From the NCBI RefSeq assembly GCF_001661075.1, contig NZ_CP014870.1, positions 1,054,001 through 1,118,000 of the forward strand: a stretch of DNA of 64,000 nucleotides, written 5' to 3'. The translations under genes were made by a program, and so were the position numbers. The notes below the pieces were generated by a model. It saw nothing but the letters and a program-made list of their open reading frames with translations, was not told where the DNA came from and ran no database searches. The stretch's first letter is position 1, and the number at the start of each line of letters is the position of its first letter. Positions 52,172-64,000 of this stretch are shown piece after piece. This DNA comes from Pseudomonas silesiensis. Lineage in GTDB: Bacteria; Pseudomonadota; Gammaproteobacteria; Pseudomonadales; Pseudomonadaceae.

Positions 52172-52875
52172 ACCTCTCGTTACCGGCCTTCTGGGCCGTG
52201 ATTCCTGCCGCGGGCGTCGGTGCCCGTATGGCCGCGGACCGTCCCAAGCAATATTTGCAACTGGGCGGGCGCACTATTCTCGAACACAGCCTCGGCTGTT
52301 TCCTTGACCATCCTGGCTTGAAAGGCCTGGTGGTCAGTCTTGCTATTGATGACCCTTATTGGCCGAATCTGGCGTGTGCTGGCGATTCGCGTATTCAGCG
52401 AGTTGAAGGGGGCGCCGAGCGTTCCGGCTCGGTACTCAATGCGTTGCTGCATTTGCATGCCCAGGGCGCTGACGATGAGGATTGGGTGTTGGTGCACGAT
52501 GCAGCGCGGCCCAATCTGAGCCGTGATGATCTGGACAAGTTGCTGGCTGAACTGGCTGACGATCCGGTTGGTGGGCTGCTGGCGGTGCCGGCGCGCGATA
52601 CCCTCAAACGGGTCGACAAGCTCGGTCGTGTAGTGGAAACCGTGGATCGCAGTGTGATCTGGCAAGCGTATACACCGCAGATGTTTCGCCTGGGGGCGTT
52701 GCATCGGGCGTTGGCCGACAGTCTGGTGGCGGATGCGGTCATCACCGATGAGGCTTCGGCGATGGAGTGGGCAGGTCTGGCGCCGCGGCTGATTGAAGGG
52801 CGGTCCGATAACCTGAAAGTCACTCGGCCCGAAGACCTTGAATGGTTGAGACAGCGCTGGGCTAATCGTCACTGA
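52168..52875 (+). CDS. ispD: 2-C-methyl-D-erythritol 4-phosphate cytidylyltransferase
   Basis: 235 residues. Third step of the MEP pathway, making CDP-ME. Nucleotide-binding PAAGVGARMAADRPKQYLQL near the N-terminus, VHDAARPNLS and KVTRPEDL toward the end. In many bacteria ispD adjoins ispF; here, as in P. aeruginosa, the formaldehyde genes and their regulator lie between. Confidence 0.96.
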   Translation: MNLSLPAFWAVIPAAGVGARMAADRPKQYLQLGGRTILEHSLGCFLDHPGLKGLVVSLAIDDPYWPNLACAGDSRIQRVEGGAERSGSVLNALLHLHAQGADDEDWVLVHDAARPNLSRDDLDKLLAELADDPVGGLLAVPARDTLKRVDKLGRVVETVDRSVIWQAYTPQMFRLGALHRALADSLVADAVITDEASAMEWAGLAPRLIEGRSDNLKVTRPEDLEWLRQRWANRH

Positions 52876-52900
52876 TTGACTTTGGTACTGTGTTGCCCCA

Positions 52901-52920
52901 ATCGCGAGCAAGCTCGCGAT
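52901..52920. repeat. Tight palindrome of REP sequence
   Basis: ATCGCGAGC and GCTCGCGAT around AA: the inner halves of a REP doublet fused head to head, with the outer GTGGGAG parts missing. It lies in the gap between convergent ispD and the LysR gene and may serve as a terminator. Confidence 0.6.
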
Positions 52921-52968
52921 AGCGATGCTCCAGGCAACCAACATCTTGCTGACACTGCGCCGGATCTT

Positions 52969-53865
52969 CTAACTCCGATACTCCGGCCGCTCAGCCAACC
53001 CTCCCTTCAAATAATCCACCAACTTGCGCACCTTCGGCGACAGATGCCGCTGCTGCGGATAAAGCGCCCATACCGCCGTGTTCGGCGGCTGATGCGCTTC
53101 CAGCAACGAAATCAACGCACCGCTTTTCAAATGCTCCAGCACGTAGTAATCCGGCAACTGGCACAACCCGACACCCTGTAACGCCGCATCCAGTACCGCT
53201 TGCCCACTGTTGCAACGCCAGTTTCCCTGTACCCGCTGGGAAAATTCCCGCCCGTTCTGTTCCAGTTGCCAAATGTCCGAACTGCCGATGAGGCAATTGT
53301 GGCGACTCAGTTCCGACAAACTGTGTGGGCGACCATACCGTTCCACGTAGGACGGTGATGCGCACAAGTACATTCGCCGTGGTGCCAGCCGTGCCGCCAC
53401 CAGCCGGGAGTCCTGCAAGCGACCCAGACGGATCGCCAGGTCCAGGCCCTCGTGCACCAGGTCGAGTTGGCGGTTGCTCAGTTCGATGTCGATACGCAGT
53501 TGCGGGTAAAGCCCCATGAAGCGCGTGACCAGCGGCACGATGAAGCGTTCGCCGTACGCCACGGCGCAGGTCATGCGCAGCATCCCTTTAGGCTCACTGG
53601 TCAGATCACCGACCGCTCGCAGTGCTTCTTCGCGACCATCCTGCAAACGTTGGCAATGCTGCAGGAAGGTTTGCCCGGCCTCGGTCAGGGTGACCCGGCG
53701 GGTACTGCGATAAAGCAGCCGCGTCTGAAGGCGTTCTTCGAGGCGTACGATTTGTCGACTGATGTGAGAGGAAGAAACCCCAAGACGTTCCGCAGCAGCC
53801 GTGAACTGACTGCACTCGGCGACTGCGACGAATTCGTCGATCCCTTCCCAGCGATTTTCCGACAT
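52969..53865 (-). CDS. gfnR: LysR-family regulator, GfnR-like
   Basis: 298 residues from ATG at 53865 (MSENRWEGIDEFVAVAE). N-terminal winged helix (FTAAAERLGVSSSHISRQIV) and a C-terminal periplasmic-binding-like effector domain. It is divergent from adhC-fghA, the same place as gfnR of P. aeruginosa, which activates glutathione-dependent formaldehyde oxidation. The symbol rests on this synteny and the family, not on a direct comparison. Confidence 0.8.
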   Translation of the reverse strand: MSENRWEGIDEFVAVAECSQFTAAAERLGVSSSHISRQIVRLEERLQTRLLYRSTRRVTLTEAGQTFLQHCQRLQDGREEALRAVGDLTSEPKGMLRMTCAVAYGERFIVPLVTRFMGLYPQLRIDIELSNRQLDLVHEGLDLAIRLGRLQDSRLVAARLAPRRMYLCASPSYVERYGRPHSLSELSRHNCLIGSSDIWQLEQNGREFSQRVQGNWRCNSGQAVLDAALQGVGLCQLPDYYVLEHLKSGALISLLEAHQPPNTAVWALYPQQRHLSPKVRKLVDYLKGGLAERPEYRS

Positions 53866-53868
53866 CAA

Positions 53869-55085
<1,217 letters not shown>

Positions 55086-55093
55086 GGTCGCCC

Positions 55094-55939
55094 ATGAGCC
55101 TGGAAAACATTTCCTGCCAGAAAAGCTTCGGCGGCTGGCACAAACGCTATCGGCACCGCTCCGATGTGCTCGGCTGCGACATGGTGTTTGCCGTGTACCT
55201 GCCGCCGCAAGCGGAGCAGGGCGGCAAACTGCCGGTGCTGTACTGGCTGTCCGGCCTGACCTGCACCGACGAAAACTTCATGCAAAAGGCCGGCGCCATG
55301 CGCATGGCCGCCGAGCTGGGGCTGATCATCGTGGCACCGGACACCAGTCCTCGCGGCCCCGATGTGCCGGGTGATCCGGAGGGCGCCTGGGACTTCGGTC
55401 TCGGTGCCGGTTTTTATCTGAATGCCACCCAGGAGCCTTGGTCGCGGCACTATCGGATGCATGACTATGTCGTGCAGGAATTGCCCGCATTGGTCGAAGC
55501 CCATTTCCCTGCATCGGACAAGCGTGGCATCAGCGGTCACTCCATGGGGGGCCACGGCGCGCTGGTTTGCGCCTTGCGCAATCCGGGGCGCTATCAGTCG
55601 GTGTCGGCGTTCTCGCCGATCAACAACCCGATGGATTGTCCTTGGGGGCAAAAGGCCTTCTCCCGTTACCTGGGGGAAGACCGTTCGAAATGGCGTGAAT
55701 GGGATGCCTGTGCATTGATCGCCGAGGCTGATGAGAAATTGCCGCTGCTGGTCGATCAAGGCGATCGCGACGATTTCCTCGCCACCCAGCTCAAGCCTGA
55801 AGCCCTGCAACAGGCCGCCAGGCTGGCGGGTCATCCGCTGACGTTGCGCCTGCAACCCGGCTACGACCACAGCTATTTCTTCATCGCCAGCTTCATCGAC
55901 GATCATCTGCAACATCACGCACGCGCCCTAAGCGTCTAA
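55094..55939 (+). CDS. fghA: S-formylglutathione hydrolase
   Basis: 281 residues, esterase D family alpha/beta hydrolase. Splits S-formylglutathione to formate and glutathione, completing the pathway begun by adhC. Nucleophile Ser150 in GHSMGGHGA, oxyanion/active-site loop [11 protein letters not shown], and His late in GYDHSYFF. In an operon with adhC. Confidence 0.95.
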   Translation: MSLENISCQKSFGGWHKRYRHRSDVLGCDMVFAVYLPPQAEQGGKLPVLYWLSGLTCTDENFMQKAGAMRMAAELGLIIVAPDTSPRGPDVPGDPEGAWDFGLGAGFYLNATQEPWSRHYRMHDYVVQELPALVEAHFPASDKRGISGHSMGGHGALVCALRNPGRYQSVSAFSPINNPMDCPWGQKAFSRYLGEDRSKWREWDACALIAEADEKLPLLVDQGDRDDFLATQLKPEALQQAARLAGHPLTLRLQPGYDHSYFFIASFIDDHLQHHARALSV

Positions 55940-55982
55940 TGCAGGTAGAATCACGCCCTGACAAAAATCGGGGCGTTTTTTT

Positions 55983-56456
55983 ATGCGTATTGGCCACGGC
56001 TATGATGTGCACCGTTTCGCTGAAGGCGATTTCATTACTCTGGGCGGCGTGCGGATCGCACACGGCTTCGGGCTGCTCGCTCATTCCGATGGTGACGTCC
56101 TGCTGCACGCCTTGAGCGATGCCTTGCTTGGCGCGGCCGCGCTGGGCGACATCGGCAAGCATTTTCCGGACACCGACCCGACATTCAAGGGCGCCGACAG
56201 CCGCGTGCTGTTGCGTCACGTCGTCGGATTGATCCACGCCAAGGGCTGGAAGGTCGGCAACGTCGATAACACCATCGTCGCCCAGGCGCCAAAAATGGCC
56301 CCGCATATCGAATCGATGCGCGCGCTGATTGCCGCGGATCTTCAAGTTGAGTTGGATCAAGTGAACGTGAAAGCCACCACCACCGAAAAGCTTGGCTTTG
56401 TCGGTCGCGAAGAAGGTATTGCCGTGCATTCCGTTGCCTTGTTGCTGCGCGCATGA
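55983..56456 (+). CDS. ispF: 2-C-methyl-D-erythritol 2,4-cyclodiphosphate synthase
   Basis: 157 residues. Fifth step of the MEP pathway. Zinc ligands Asp8 and His10 in GYDVHRF, and His42 in [13 protein letters not shown]; the trimer-cavity end [17 protein letters not shown] is present. Overlaps truD by four bases. First gene of the ispF-truD-surE-pcm-nlpD-rpoS run. Confidence 0.97.
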   Translation: MRIGHGYDVHRFAEGDFITLGGVRIAHGFGLLAHSDGDVLLHALSDALLGAAALGDIGKHFPDTDPTFKGADSRVLLRHVVGLIHAKGWKVGNVDNTIVAQAPKMAPHIESMRALIAADLQVELDQVNVKATTTEKLGFVGREEGIAVHSVALLLRA

Positions 56457-57498
56457 ACGACCTGCAATTGCTCGGTCCGCGTGCTTATGGTGAAGCCCTC
56501 GGCAGCGCCGTACTGAAGGCGACGGCGGAAGATTTCCAGGTCGATGAAGTGCTCGATATCCCTCTCAGTGGCGATGGCGAGCACCTGTGGATCTGGGTGG
56601 AGAAGCGCGGGCTCAATACCGAAGAAGCAGCGCGGCGGATCGCCAAGGCCGCGGGTGTGCCCTTGCGCACCGTCAGCTACGCCGGCCTCAAGGACCGTCA
56701 GGCGTTGACGCGTCAGTGGTTCAGCATCCAGCTGCCAGGCAAGGCTGATCCGGATTTGTCGCCTGCCGAAAACGATACCTTGAAAATCCTCAAGACCGGC
56801 CGACACAAACGCAAACTGCAGCGCGGTGCCCATTCGGCCAACGGCTTCACTTTGCGCCTGACTCGGTTCGCTGGCGACAAGGCGGCGATCGAAGAGCGTC
56901 TGCAGCGGATCGCCACGCAAGGTGTTCCCAATTATTTCGGCGCCCAGCGCTTCGGCTTTGACGGCGGCAACGTGGTCGATGCCCGTGCCTGGGCCGCGCG
57001 CAAGGCTTTGCCGGAGCAGCGCAACGTGCGTTCGCGCCTGCTTTCAACGGCCCGTAGTTTTCTGTTTAACCAAGTGTTGGCGGCGCGTGTCGCCGATGGC
57101 ACCTGGCAGCGTGCCCAGGTAGGCGATTTGCTGGCCTTCACCGATAGCCGCAGTTTCTTTCCCGCCGGCGTTGCCGAGTGCAGCGACCCGCGTCTGGCGA
57201 TTCTCGACCTGCACCCGACCGGTCCGCAGTGGGGCGAAGGTGACTCGCCGGCCTCGGGCGCTGTCCATGAAATGGAACAGGCAATCGCCGCACGCGAGGC
57301 GGATCTACGCGATTGGTTGATTAACGCCGGAATGAGCCACGAACGTCGCATCCTGCGGCTGCCCATTAGTGGGTTGACGTGGCATTATCCCGAGCCTGAC
57401 ATTCTGCAACTGGAATTCGTCCTGCCGGCCGGATGCTTCGCCACCGTATTGGTGCGCGAATTCGTCGATCTGGTGCCGGTGGGGCAGACGGACAGCCC

Positions 57499-57511
<13 letters not shown>
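56453..57511 (+). CDS. truD: tRNA pseudouridine(13) synthase
   Basis: 352 residues. Makes pseudouridine at position 13 of tRNA-Glu and others. Catalytic Asp81 in [21 protein letters not shown] and the inserted TRUD domain are present. Its 3' end overlaps surE by 13 bases, a known arrangement in this cluster. Confidence 0.96.
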
Positions 57512-58925
<1,414 letters not shown>

Positions 58926-59124
58926 GCATTTGTTTCGACGCGCTGAATTCTCTTCGAATGTCCCTGTCTTACAGCGGCATCGATCAATTAAACGGGGCGC
59001 ATCGACAGGTAGCAAACGTGTGCCTCGCTTCATTAAAGGTAAAGCCTGCACGGCCCGTTATACTTGCGACTTTCTGCCGGAATACGGCAATCCACATTTT
59101 CAGCCACCACAAAGGGAGCGGCGG

Positions 59125-59982
59125 GTGAGTCTTACAGTCATTGCGCAGCGAATGGGTATAACGAGCTTTCAGCGCCTGGTGACTGGCCTCGTCTTGAGCA
59201 CCTTGCTGGTTGGTTGCTCCAGCAACAAGTCGAGCGACGTGCGCGTCATCGAGCGCAACAAATCTGTCGCGCAGCGTCCGGCAGTGACGACGGGTCAGTA
59301 TGTCGTCCGCCCCAAGGACACCCTGTTTTCCATCGCCTTTCGCTACGGCTGGGACTACAAGGCACTGGCTGCACGCAACAACATTCCTGCGCCCTACACG
59401 ATCCATCCAGGTCAGACGATTCGCTTTGACGGTCGCACCGGTTCAACGCCGACAACCGTGGTCGGTTCGGCCAGTTCAACGCCTTCGTCGTCGAGTAGAA
59501 CCACCGTCTTCCGTCGCCCCGCCAACGGTGCGACCAGCAGCACGGCGGTGGTTGTACCGTCCGTCGCCAACAAACCTGCAGCCGTTCCGATGCCTGCGGC
59601 GGGTCCCGCCCCGACCGGCTGGGGGTGGCCATCTAATGGCATTCTCATTGGTAAATTCTCTTCAAACGGCAGTTTGAATAAAGGAATTGATATCGCCGGG
59701 GATTTGGGACAGCCTGTTTTAGCTGCGTCTGATGGGACGGTGGTATACGCCGGGAGTGGCTTAAGGGGCTACGGCGAATTAGTCATCATCAAACACAGCG
59801 ACACCTACGTCAGTGCCTACGGACATAACCGCAGGCTGTTGGTTCAGGAGGGGCAGCAGGTCAAGGTCGGACAGACAATTGCCGAAATGGGGTCCACGGG
59901 TACAGACCGGGTGAAACTGCACTTTGAGATTCGCCGACAGGGTAAACCAGTAGATCCGCTGCAATTCCTGCCGCGTCGTTGA
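59125..59982 (+). CDS. nlpD: Lipoprotein NlpD, LysM and degenerate M23 domain
   Basis: 285 residues from GTG at 59125 behind AAGGGAGCGGCG. Lipobox LLVGC gives Cys31. LysM domain follows (YVVRPKDTLFSIAFRYGWDY), then a Ser/Thr/Pro-rich linker and a C-terminal M23 (LytM) domain. The first zinc His is replaced (SLNKGIDIAG instead of HxGxD) and HLHFE is KLHFE, so the domain is expected to be inactive and to activate an amidase (AmiC type) at the septum. Upstream of rpoS, and in enteric bacteria and Pseudomonas a main rpoS promoter lies inside this gene. Confidence 0.94.
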   Translation: MSLTVIAQRMGITSFQRLVTGLVLSTLLVGCSSNKSSDVRVIERNKSVAQRPAVTTGQYVVRPKDTLFSIAFRYGWDYKALAARNNIPAPYTIHPGQTIRFDGRTGSTPTTVVGSASSTPSSSSRTTVFRRPANGATSSTAVVVPSVANKPAAVPMPAAGPAPTGWGWPSNGILIGKFSSNGSLNKGIDIAGDLGQPVLAASDGTVVYAGSGLRGYGELVIIKHSDTYVSAYGHNRRLLVQEGQQVKVGQTIAEMGSTGTDRVKLHFEIRRQGKPVDPLQFLPRR

Positions 59983-60087
59983 TCGTTAGCCAGCCTGTTC
60001 CGTCGCGTAGAGGGGACAGGCTCCAGCGTTGCCAAGGATAGAGGCGCCGCTTGAGCCTGGGGTCGAACTCACCAAAGGACTATAACA

Positions 60088-61095
60088 ATGGCTCTCAGTA
60101 AAGAAGTGCCGGAGTTTGACATCGACGATGAGGTTCTCCTTATGGAGACCGGCATCGACACGGATACGATGTCGAATGATGAAGGGGCTGCTCCACCTTC
60201 CGTTCGTGCCAAATCCAAACACTCCGCCTCGTTAAAGCAACACAAATACATTGATTACACGCGTGCACTCGATGCCACGCAGCTGTACCTCAATGAGATT
60301 GGTTTTTCCCCTCTGTTATCCCCCGAAGAAGAAGTTCATTTTGCGCGCTTGTCGCAAAGTGGAGATCCTGCCGGGCGCAAACGCATGATTGAAAGCAACC
60401 TGAGGCTGGTGGTGAAAATCGCCCGGCGTTACGTCAATCGTGGCCTGTCGCTGCTGGACTTGATCGAAGAGGGCAACCTCGGACTGATTCGGGCGGTGGA
60501 GAAGTTCGACCCTGAACGTGGCTTCCGCTTTTCGACCTACGCGACCTGGTGGATTCGTCAGACCATCGAGCGCGCCATCATGAATCAGACCCGGACCATC
60601 CGGTTGCCGATCCATGTGGTCAAGGAGCTTAACGTCTACCTGCGGGCTGCACGGGAACTGACGCAAAAACTCGATCATGAACCCTCACCCGAAGAAATCG
60701 CCAACCTGCTGGAAAAACCGGTGGCAGAGGTCAAGCGCATGCTCGGCCTCAACGAGCGCGTATCTTCGGTCGACGTCTCGTTGGGTCCGGACTCGGACAA
60801 AACCCTGCTGGACACCCTTACCGACGACCGCCCAACCGATCCATGCGAACTGTTGCAGGACGACGACCTGTCCCAGAGCATCGATCAATGGCTCTCTGAA
60901 CTGACCGACAAGCAACGCGAGGTGGTCATCCGCCGCTTCGGCCTGCGCGGGCACGAGAGCAGCACGCTTGAAGATGTAGGCCTGGAAATTGGCCTGACCC
61001 GGGAACGGGTCAGACAGATTCAGGTAGAAGGCCTGAAGCGTCTTCGAGAGATTCTCGAGAAGAACGGCCTGTCGAGCGAGTCACTGTTTCAATAA
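60088..61095 (+). CDS. rpoS: RNA polymerase sigma factor RpoS
   Basis: 335 residues. Stationary-phase and general stress sigma factor. Region 1.2 ([15 protein letters not shown]), region 2 with [37 protein letters not shown] and [17 protein letters not shown], region 3, and region 4 ending [18 protein letters not shown]. Start follows AAAGGACTATAAC. Its translation in these bacteria is linked to the Gac/Rsm system, whose RNA rsmZ lies 0.3 kb downstream. Confidence 0.98.
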   Translation: MALSKEVPEFDIDDEVLLMETGIDTDTMSNDEGAAPPSVRAKSKHSASLKQHKYIDYTRALDATQLYLNEIGFSPLLSPEEEVHFARLSQSGDPAGRKRMIESNLRLVVKIARRYVNRGLSLLDLIEEGNLGLIRAVEKFDPERGFRFSTYATWWIRQTIERAIMNQTRTIRLPIHVVKELNVYLRAARELTQKLDHEPSPEEIANLLEKPVAEVKRMLGLNERVSSVDVSLGPDSDKTLLDTLTDDRPTDPCELLQDDDLSQSIDQWLSELTDKQREVVIRRFGLRGHESSTLEDVGLEIGLTRERVRQIQVEGLKRLREILEKNGLSSESLFQ

Positions 61096-61117
61096 GTAGT
61101 TGCCAGGCACGCTGCGC

Positions 61118-61144
61118 AAAAACCCCGACTGGTTCGGGGTTTTT
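61118..61144 (+). terminator. rpoS terminator
   Basis: Arms AAAAACCCCGA / TCGGGGTTTTT with a 5-base loop and a further T tail, 23 bases past the rpoS stop. Confidence 0.92.
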
Positions 61145-61206
61145 TGTTAATGCGGCAAAGGGTTTTGATCGGGCTGCGACATCACATCAGCTTTGTAGTC
61201 TCGTGC

Positions 61207-61224
61207 TGTAAGTCTTTGCTTACC
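61207..61224 (+). promoter_or_regulatory. GacA upstream activating sequence of rsmZ
   Basis: TGTAAG-TCTTTG-CTTACC fits the GacA box TGTAAG-N6-CTTACA with one mismatch, about 190 bases before the RNA start, the normal distance for rsm genes. Confidence 0.85.
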
Positions 61225-61361
61225 CTCATGTAAGTGTTCGTTATTTTTACAACGTGGCAGTGTTCCATGTTTGTCTTGCCCCCGACTTATCTCGCTGATT
61301 TACGTGCTTATTTTATTAAGTTACCAGCATATGACAGCTGTTCCAGGGCTTTTGCGGCCGC

Positions 61362-61389
61362 TTGCTCCGGGGCGGGAACACTCTAGTAT
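61362..61389 (+). promoter_or_regulatory. rsmZ core promoter
   Basis: TTGCTC, 16-base spacer and TAGTAT, ending 7 bases before the first hairpin of the RNA. Confidence 0.6.
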
Positions 61390-61396
61390 TCAACTT

Positions 61397-61527
61397 GTGT
61401 CCACGGACAGACACGCCCTTCAAGGATGAGGGGAAAGGACATCGCAGGACGCGATTCATCAGGACGATGAAAAGGAACACAGGGACTAAGGAAAAATGTG
61501 GGCGGGTCAAACCGCCCCTTTTTTTTG
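61397..61527 (+). ncRNA. rsmZ: Small regulatory RNA RsmZ
   Basis: About 130 bases. It binds and titrates RsmA/RsmE translational repressors (CsrA family) through GGA motifs; I count nine (starting at 61405, 61424, 61432, 61437, 61447, 61462, 61474, 61483 and 61490). The 5' hairpin GTGTC-CACGGACA-GACAC exposes the first GGA in its loop. It ends in a terminator (arms GGGCGG/CCGCCC at 61500-61517, then nine Ts). Location between rpoS and fdxA is that of rsmZ in other Pseudomonas. It is switched on by GacS/GacA and so controls secondary metabolism and exoproducts. Confidence 0.92.
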
Positions 61528-61561
61528 TCTGCAGAAAAGCCAAAAGATCTTCAGAAAAGCA

Positions 61562-61584
61562 AAAAGGCCCGCAAGGGGCCTTTT
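61562..61584 (-). terminator. fdxA terminator
   Basis: Arms AAAAGGCCC / GGGCCTTTT, 5-base loop, T-run on the minus strand; 18 bases beyond the fdxA stop. With the rsmZ terminator it separates the convergent units. Confidence 0.8.
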
Positions 61585-61601
61585 CGTGAACGCGGGAGCA
61601 A

Positions 61602-61925
61602 TCAGCGTTCGAGGTCTTTGATCTTGCCTTTGACGCCATCCCACTCTTCGGCATCGGGCAGCGATTCTTTCTTCTCGGTGATGTTGGGCCAGATTTCGGC
61701 CAGCTCAACGTTCAGCTGAATGAACTGCTGCATGTCTTCCGGGACTTCATCTTCAGAGAAGATAGCCACGGCAGGGCATTCAGGTTCGCACAGTGCGCAG
61801 TCGATGCACTCATCCGGGTGAATCACCAGGAAGTTCGGGCCTTCGTAAAAGCAGTCCACCGGACAGACTTCTACGCAGTCGGTGTACTTGCACTTGATGC
61901 AGTTGTCGGTGACGACGAAGGTCAT
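61602..61925 (-). CDS. fdxA: Ferredoxin I, [3Fe-4S][4Fe-4S] type
   Basis: 107 residues from ATG at 61925 ([17 protein letters not shown]). Small electron carrier. Cysteines at 9, 12, 17, 21 and 25 and at 40, 43, 46 and 50 form the two clusters in the Azotobacter FdI pattern; the C-terminal tail of about 50 residues is the usual extension. Convergent with rsmZ, and followed upstream by mutS on the same strand. Confidence 0.96.
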   Translation of the reverse strand: MTFVVTDNCIKCKYTDCVEVCPVDCFYEGPNFLVIHPDECIDCALCEPECPAVAIFSEDEVPEDMQQFIQLNVELAEIWPNITEKKESLPDAEEWDGVKGKIKDLER

Positions 61926-62067
61926 TTCTAGATTTCTCCTCAGGCGGCGGCAGCGGAGCCCCTTCACGTTGGGGTCGCCAGGTTCGGGAGCGATAGTCTG
62001 CTGGCCAGGCTATTAGCCAGCAGCATCCCAAACCGCGCGAGATTCTAACAGCTTGCAGGCAAGTGCG

Positions 62068-64000
62068 TTAGACCCGTGTCTTTAGTGTATAGAGCATTTC
62101 GAGCGCACGACGCGGGGTCATGTCGTCCAGATCAAGTTTGGCCAGCTCATCCAGCACCGGATGTGGCAGGCTGGCGAACATGTCGCTCTGCTGCGGCGCA
62201 GCCTGTTTGCCTTTCGCTGGCTTCGGCACTTCATGAGGCAGCGCTGTGGATTCCAGTCGGCTCAGATGTTCACGAGCACGCACGATCACTTCGCTCGGGA
62301 CGCCGGCCAGCTGCGCAACAGCCAAGCCGTGGCTCTGGCTGGCAGGTCCAGGCAGCACGTGGTGCAGGAACACAATGCGTTCGTTGTGTTCGGTGGCATT
62401 GAGGTGCACGTTGGCCACGAGCGGCTGGGCTTCCGGCAGCACTGTCAGCTCGAAATAGTGGGTAGCGAACAGCGTATAGGCCCGCAGGTGCGCCAGGCGT
62501 TCGGCGGCGGCCCAGGCCAGGGACAGGCCGTCGAAGGTGCTGGTGCCGCGACCGACTTCGTCCATCAGCACCAGGCTGCGTTCGGTGGCGTTGTGCAGAA
62601 TGTTGGCGGTTTCGCTCATTTCGACCATGAAGGTCGAGCGCCCGCCCGCCAGGTCATCGCTGGAACCGATCCGGGTAAAGATCCGGTCCACCAGGGACAG
62701 TTCGCAGCTGGCCGCCGGCACGAAACTGCCAATGTGCGCCAGCAGCACGATCAACGCGGTCTGACGCATGTAGGTGGATTTACCGCCCATGTTCGGACCG
62801 GTGATCACCAGCATGCGCGTATTGTCGTCGAGGTTCAGGTCGTTGGCCACGAACGGCGTGGTCAGCACCTGCTCGACCACCGGGTGACGACCCTGGCTGA
62901 TGCGCATGCAGGGCTCGTCGACGAAACGCGGGCAGTTCAGGTCCAGGTTCAGTGCGCGCTCGGCCAGGTTGCTCAGCACGTCCAGTTCGGCCAGGGCTGC
63001 GGCGGTGTCCTGCAGGGGCGGCAACTGGGCGATCAGGTCTTCGAGCAGCGCTTCGTAGAGCATTTTCTCGCGGGCCAGGGCGCGGCTCTTGGCCGACAGT
63101 GCCTTGTCTTCGAACGCCTTCAGTTCCGGCGTAATGAAGCGCTCGGCACCTTTGAGCGTCTGGCGCCGGATGTAATCGGCGGGCGCCGATTCGGCCTGCT
63201 TGCTCGGCAGCTCGATGAAGTAGCCATGAATGCGGTTATAGCCGACCTTCAGGTGCGACAGGCCGGTGCGGGCCTTCTCGCGCGCTTCGAGATCGATCAG
63301 GAACTGCCCGGCGTTTTCGCTGAGCGATTGCAGGTCGTCGAGTTCGCTGTCGTAGCCGGTTTTCAACACGCCGCCGTCTCGAATGACCGCGGGCGGGTTG
63401 TCGACGATGGCTTTTGCCAGCAGGGCCGCCAGTTCCGGATAGGTGCTGGTGGTCCCGGCCAGTTGAATGATGTGTGGCGCTTCAAGTTCGCTCATCGCCA
63501 TTTGCAGTGCTGGCAGTGCACCGAGTGCGTCGCGCAGGCGAGCCAGGTCGCGAGGACGGGCATTGCGCAGACCGATCCGCGCCAGGATCCGCTCGATGTC
63601 CCCGATTTCCTTGAGCTGCGGTTGCAGTTTCTCGAAGCGGTAGCCGTCGAGCAGGCAGGTGATCGACGTCTGACGCGCCAGCAATACGCTCAGATCGCGC
63701 AGGGGGCGGTTCAGCCAGCGGGTCAGCAATCGGCTGCCCATGGCGGTCTGGCAGCGATCGACCACCGATTGCAAGGTGTTATCACGCCCGCCGGCCAGGT
63801 TGGTGTCCAGTTCCAGGTTGCGCCGGCTCGCGCCGTCCAGCACGACGGTGTCGTCCAGGCGTTCATGCCGCAGGCTGCGCAAGTGGGGCAGGGCGGTGCG
63901 CTGGGTTTCCTTGGCGTAGCTGAGCAGGCAGCCGGCAGCGCCGATGGCCAGGGTCAGGTTCTCGCAGCCGAAACCTTTCAGGTCCTGGGTGGAAAATTGT
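62068..64000 (-). CDS. mutS: DNA mismatch repair protein MutS, C-terminal part
   Basis: 644 residues visible; the reading frame stays open to the window edge at 63999, so the N-terminal mismatch-binding domain and start lie outside. Seen here: the end of the connector domain ([20 protein letters not shown]), the lever and clamp domains, and the ATPase domain with Walker [28 protein letters not shown] and the ATHYFELT region. Recognises mispaired bases and recruits MutL. A mutS-fdxA neighbourhood is standard in Pseudomonas. Confidence 0.97.
   Translation of the reverse strand, partial: QFSTQDLKGFGCENLTLAIGAAGCLLSYAKETQRTALPHLRSLRHERLDDTVVLDGASRRNLELDTNLAGGRDNTLQSVVDRCQTAMGSRLLTRWLNRPLRDLSVLLARQTSITCLLDGYRFEKLQPQLKEIGDIERILARIGLRNARPRDLARLRDALGALPALQMAMSELEAPHIIQLAGTTSTYPELAALLAKAIVDNPPAVIRDGGVLKTGYDSELDDLQSLSENAGQFLIDLEAREKARTGLSHLKVGYNRIHGYFIELPSKQAESAPADYIRRQTLKGAERFITPELKAFEDKALSAKSRALAREKMLYEALLEDLIAQLPPLQDTAAALAELDVLSNLAERALNLDLNCPRFVDEPCMRISQGRHPVVEQVLTTPFVANDLNLDDNTRMLVITGPNMGGKSTYMRQTALIVLLAHIGSFVPAASCELSLVDRIFTRIGSSDDLAGGRSTFMVEMSETANILHNATERSLVLMDEVGRGTSTFDGLSLAWAAAERLAHLRAYTLFATHYFELTVLPEAQPLVANVHLNATEHNERIVFLHHVLPGPASQSHGLAVAQLAGVPSEVIVRAREHLSRLESTALPHEVPKPAKGKQAAPQQSDMFASLPHPVLDELAKLDLDDMTPRRALEMLYTLKTRV

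Noticed and set aside
61362..61589. Small open frame across rsmZ
   Set aside because: The region has all marks of the RsmZ RNA and a terminator inside the frame.

Overview
The window is about 64 kb of high-GC chromosome from a fluorescent pseudomonad, most likely the Pseudomonas fluorescens group. Three things point there. Gene order is the Pseudomonas core order (rpsB-tsf-pyrH-frr-uppS-cdsA-dxr-rseP-bamA-skp-lpxD-fabZ-lpxA-lpxB-rnhB-dnaE-accA-tilS-pyrG-kdsA-eno-ftsB-ispD, then ispF-truD-surE-pcm-nlpD-rpoS-rsmZ-fdxA). The Gac/Rsm small RNA rsmZ lies between rpoS and fdxA. Many intergenic gaps carry the GTGGGAGCGAGCTTGCTCGC and TGTAGGAGCGAGGCTTGCCC REP families typical of these species. I see no tRNA, rRNA, CRISPR array, prophage, transposase or integrase.

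Layout. 0-3.5 kb: end of an RND efflux adaptor and a complete TriC-like RND pump. 3.5-4.6 kb: gene-free stretch of dispersed repeats, tandem REPs and an orphan terminator. 4.6-10.1 kb, minus strand: a DUF4197 protein, a YbaY-type lipoprotein, a broken copy of the plsB 3' end, three AT-richer genes encoding signal-less YbaY-like proteins, then intact plsB. 10.2-16.9 kb: cold-shock protein, small unknown protein, rlmA, dapE, an NdvB-type glucosyltransferase and tcdA. 17.0-26.4 kb, minus strand: csdA-csdE, dapD, a YffB/ArsC-like gene, an AT-rich metallopeptidase that interrupts the dap cluster, dapC, glnD and map. 26.7-52.9 kb, plus strand: a long uninterrupted run of essential genes for translation, lipid A, outer-membrane assembly, isoprenoids, replication, fatty-acid and nucleotide synthesis. 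53-55.9 kb: glutathione-dependent formaldehyde detoxification with a divergent LysR regulator. 56-61 kb: ispF-truD-surE-pcm-nlpD-rpoS. 61.2-64 kb: rsmZ, fdxA and the 3' part of mutS.

Functional links. dapC, dapD and dapE supply meso-diaminopimelate. dxr, ispD, ispF and uppS feed isoprenoid and undecaprenyl carriers. lpxA, lpxB, lpxD, fabZ, kdsA, bamA, skp and rseP build and monitor the outer membrane. plsB and cdsA make phospholipid. csdA/csdE and tcdA belong to one sulfur/tRNA-modification module although tcdA is convergent here.

The most unusual part is 5.7-7.6 kb. The 3' end of plsB is present twice in the same orientation, each copy followed by YbaY-type genes. This suggests a tandem duplication, or acquisition, that produced a five-domain YbaY family cluster in which only one member is a lipoprotein. 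The second accessory insertion is the astacin-like metallopeptidase at 20.6-21.3 kb.
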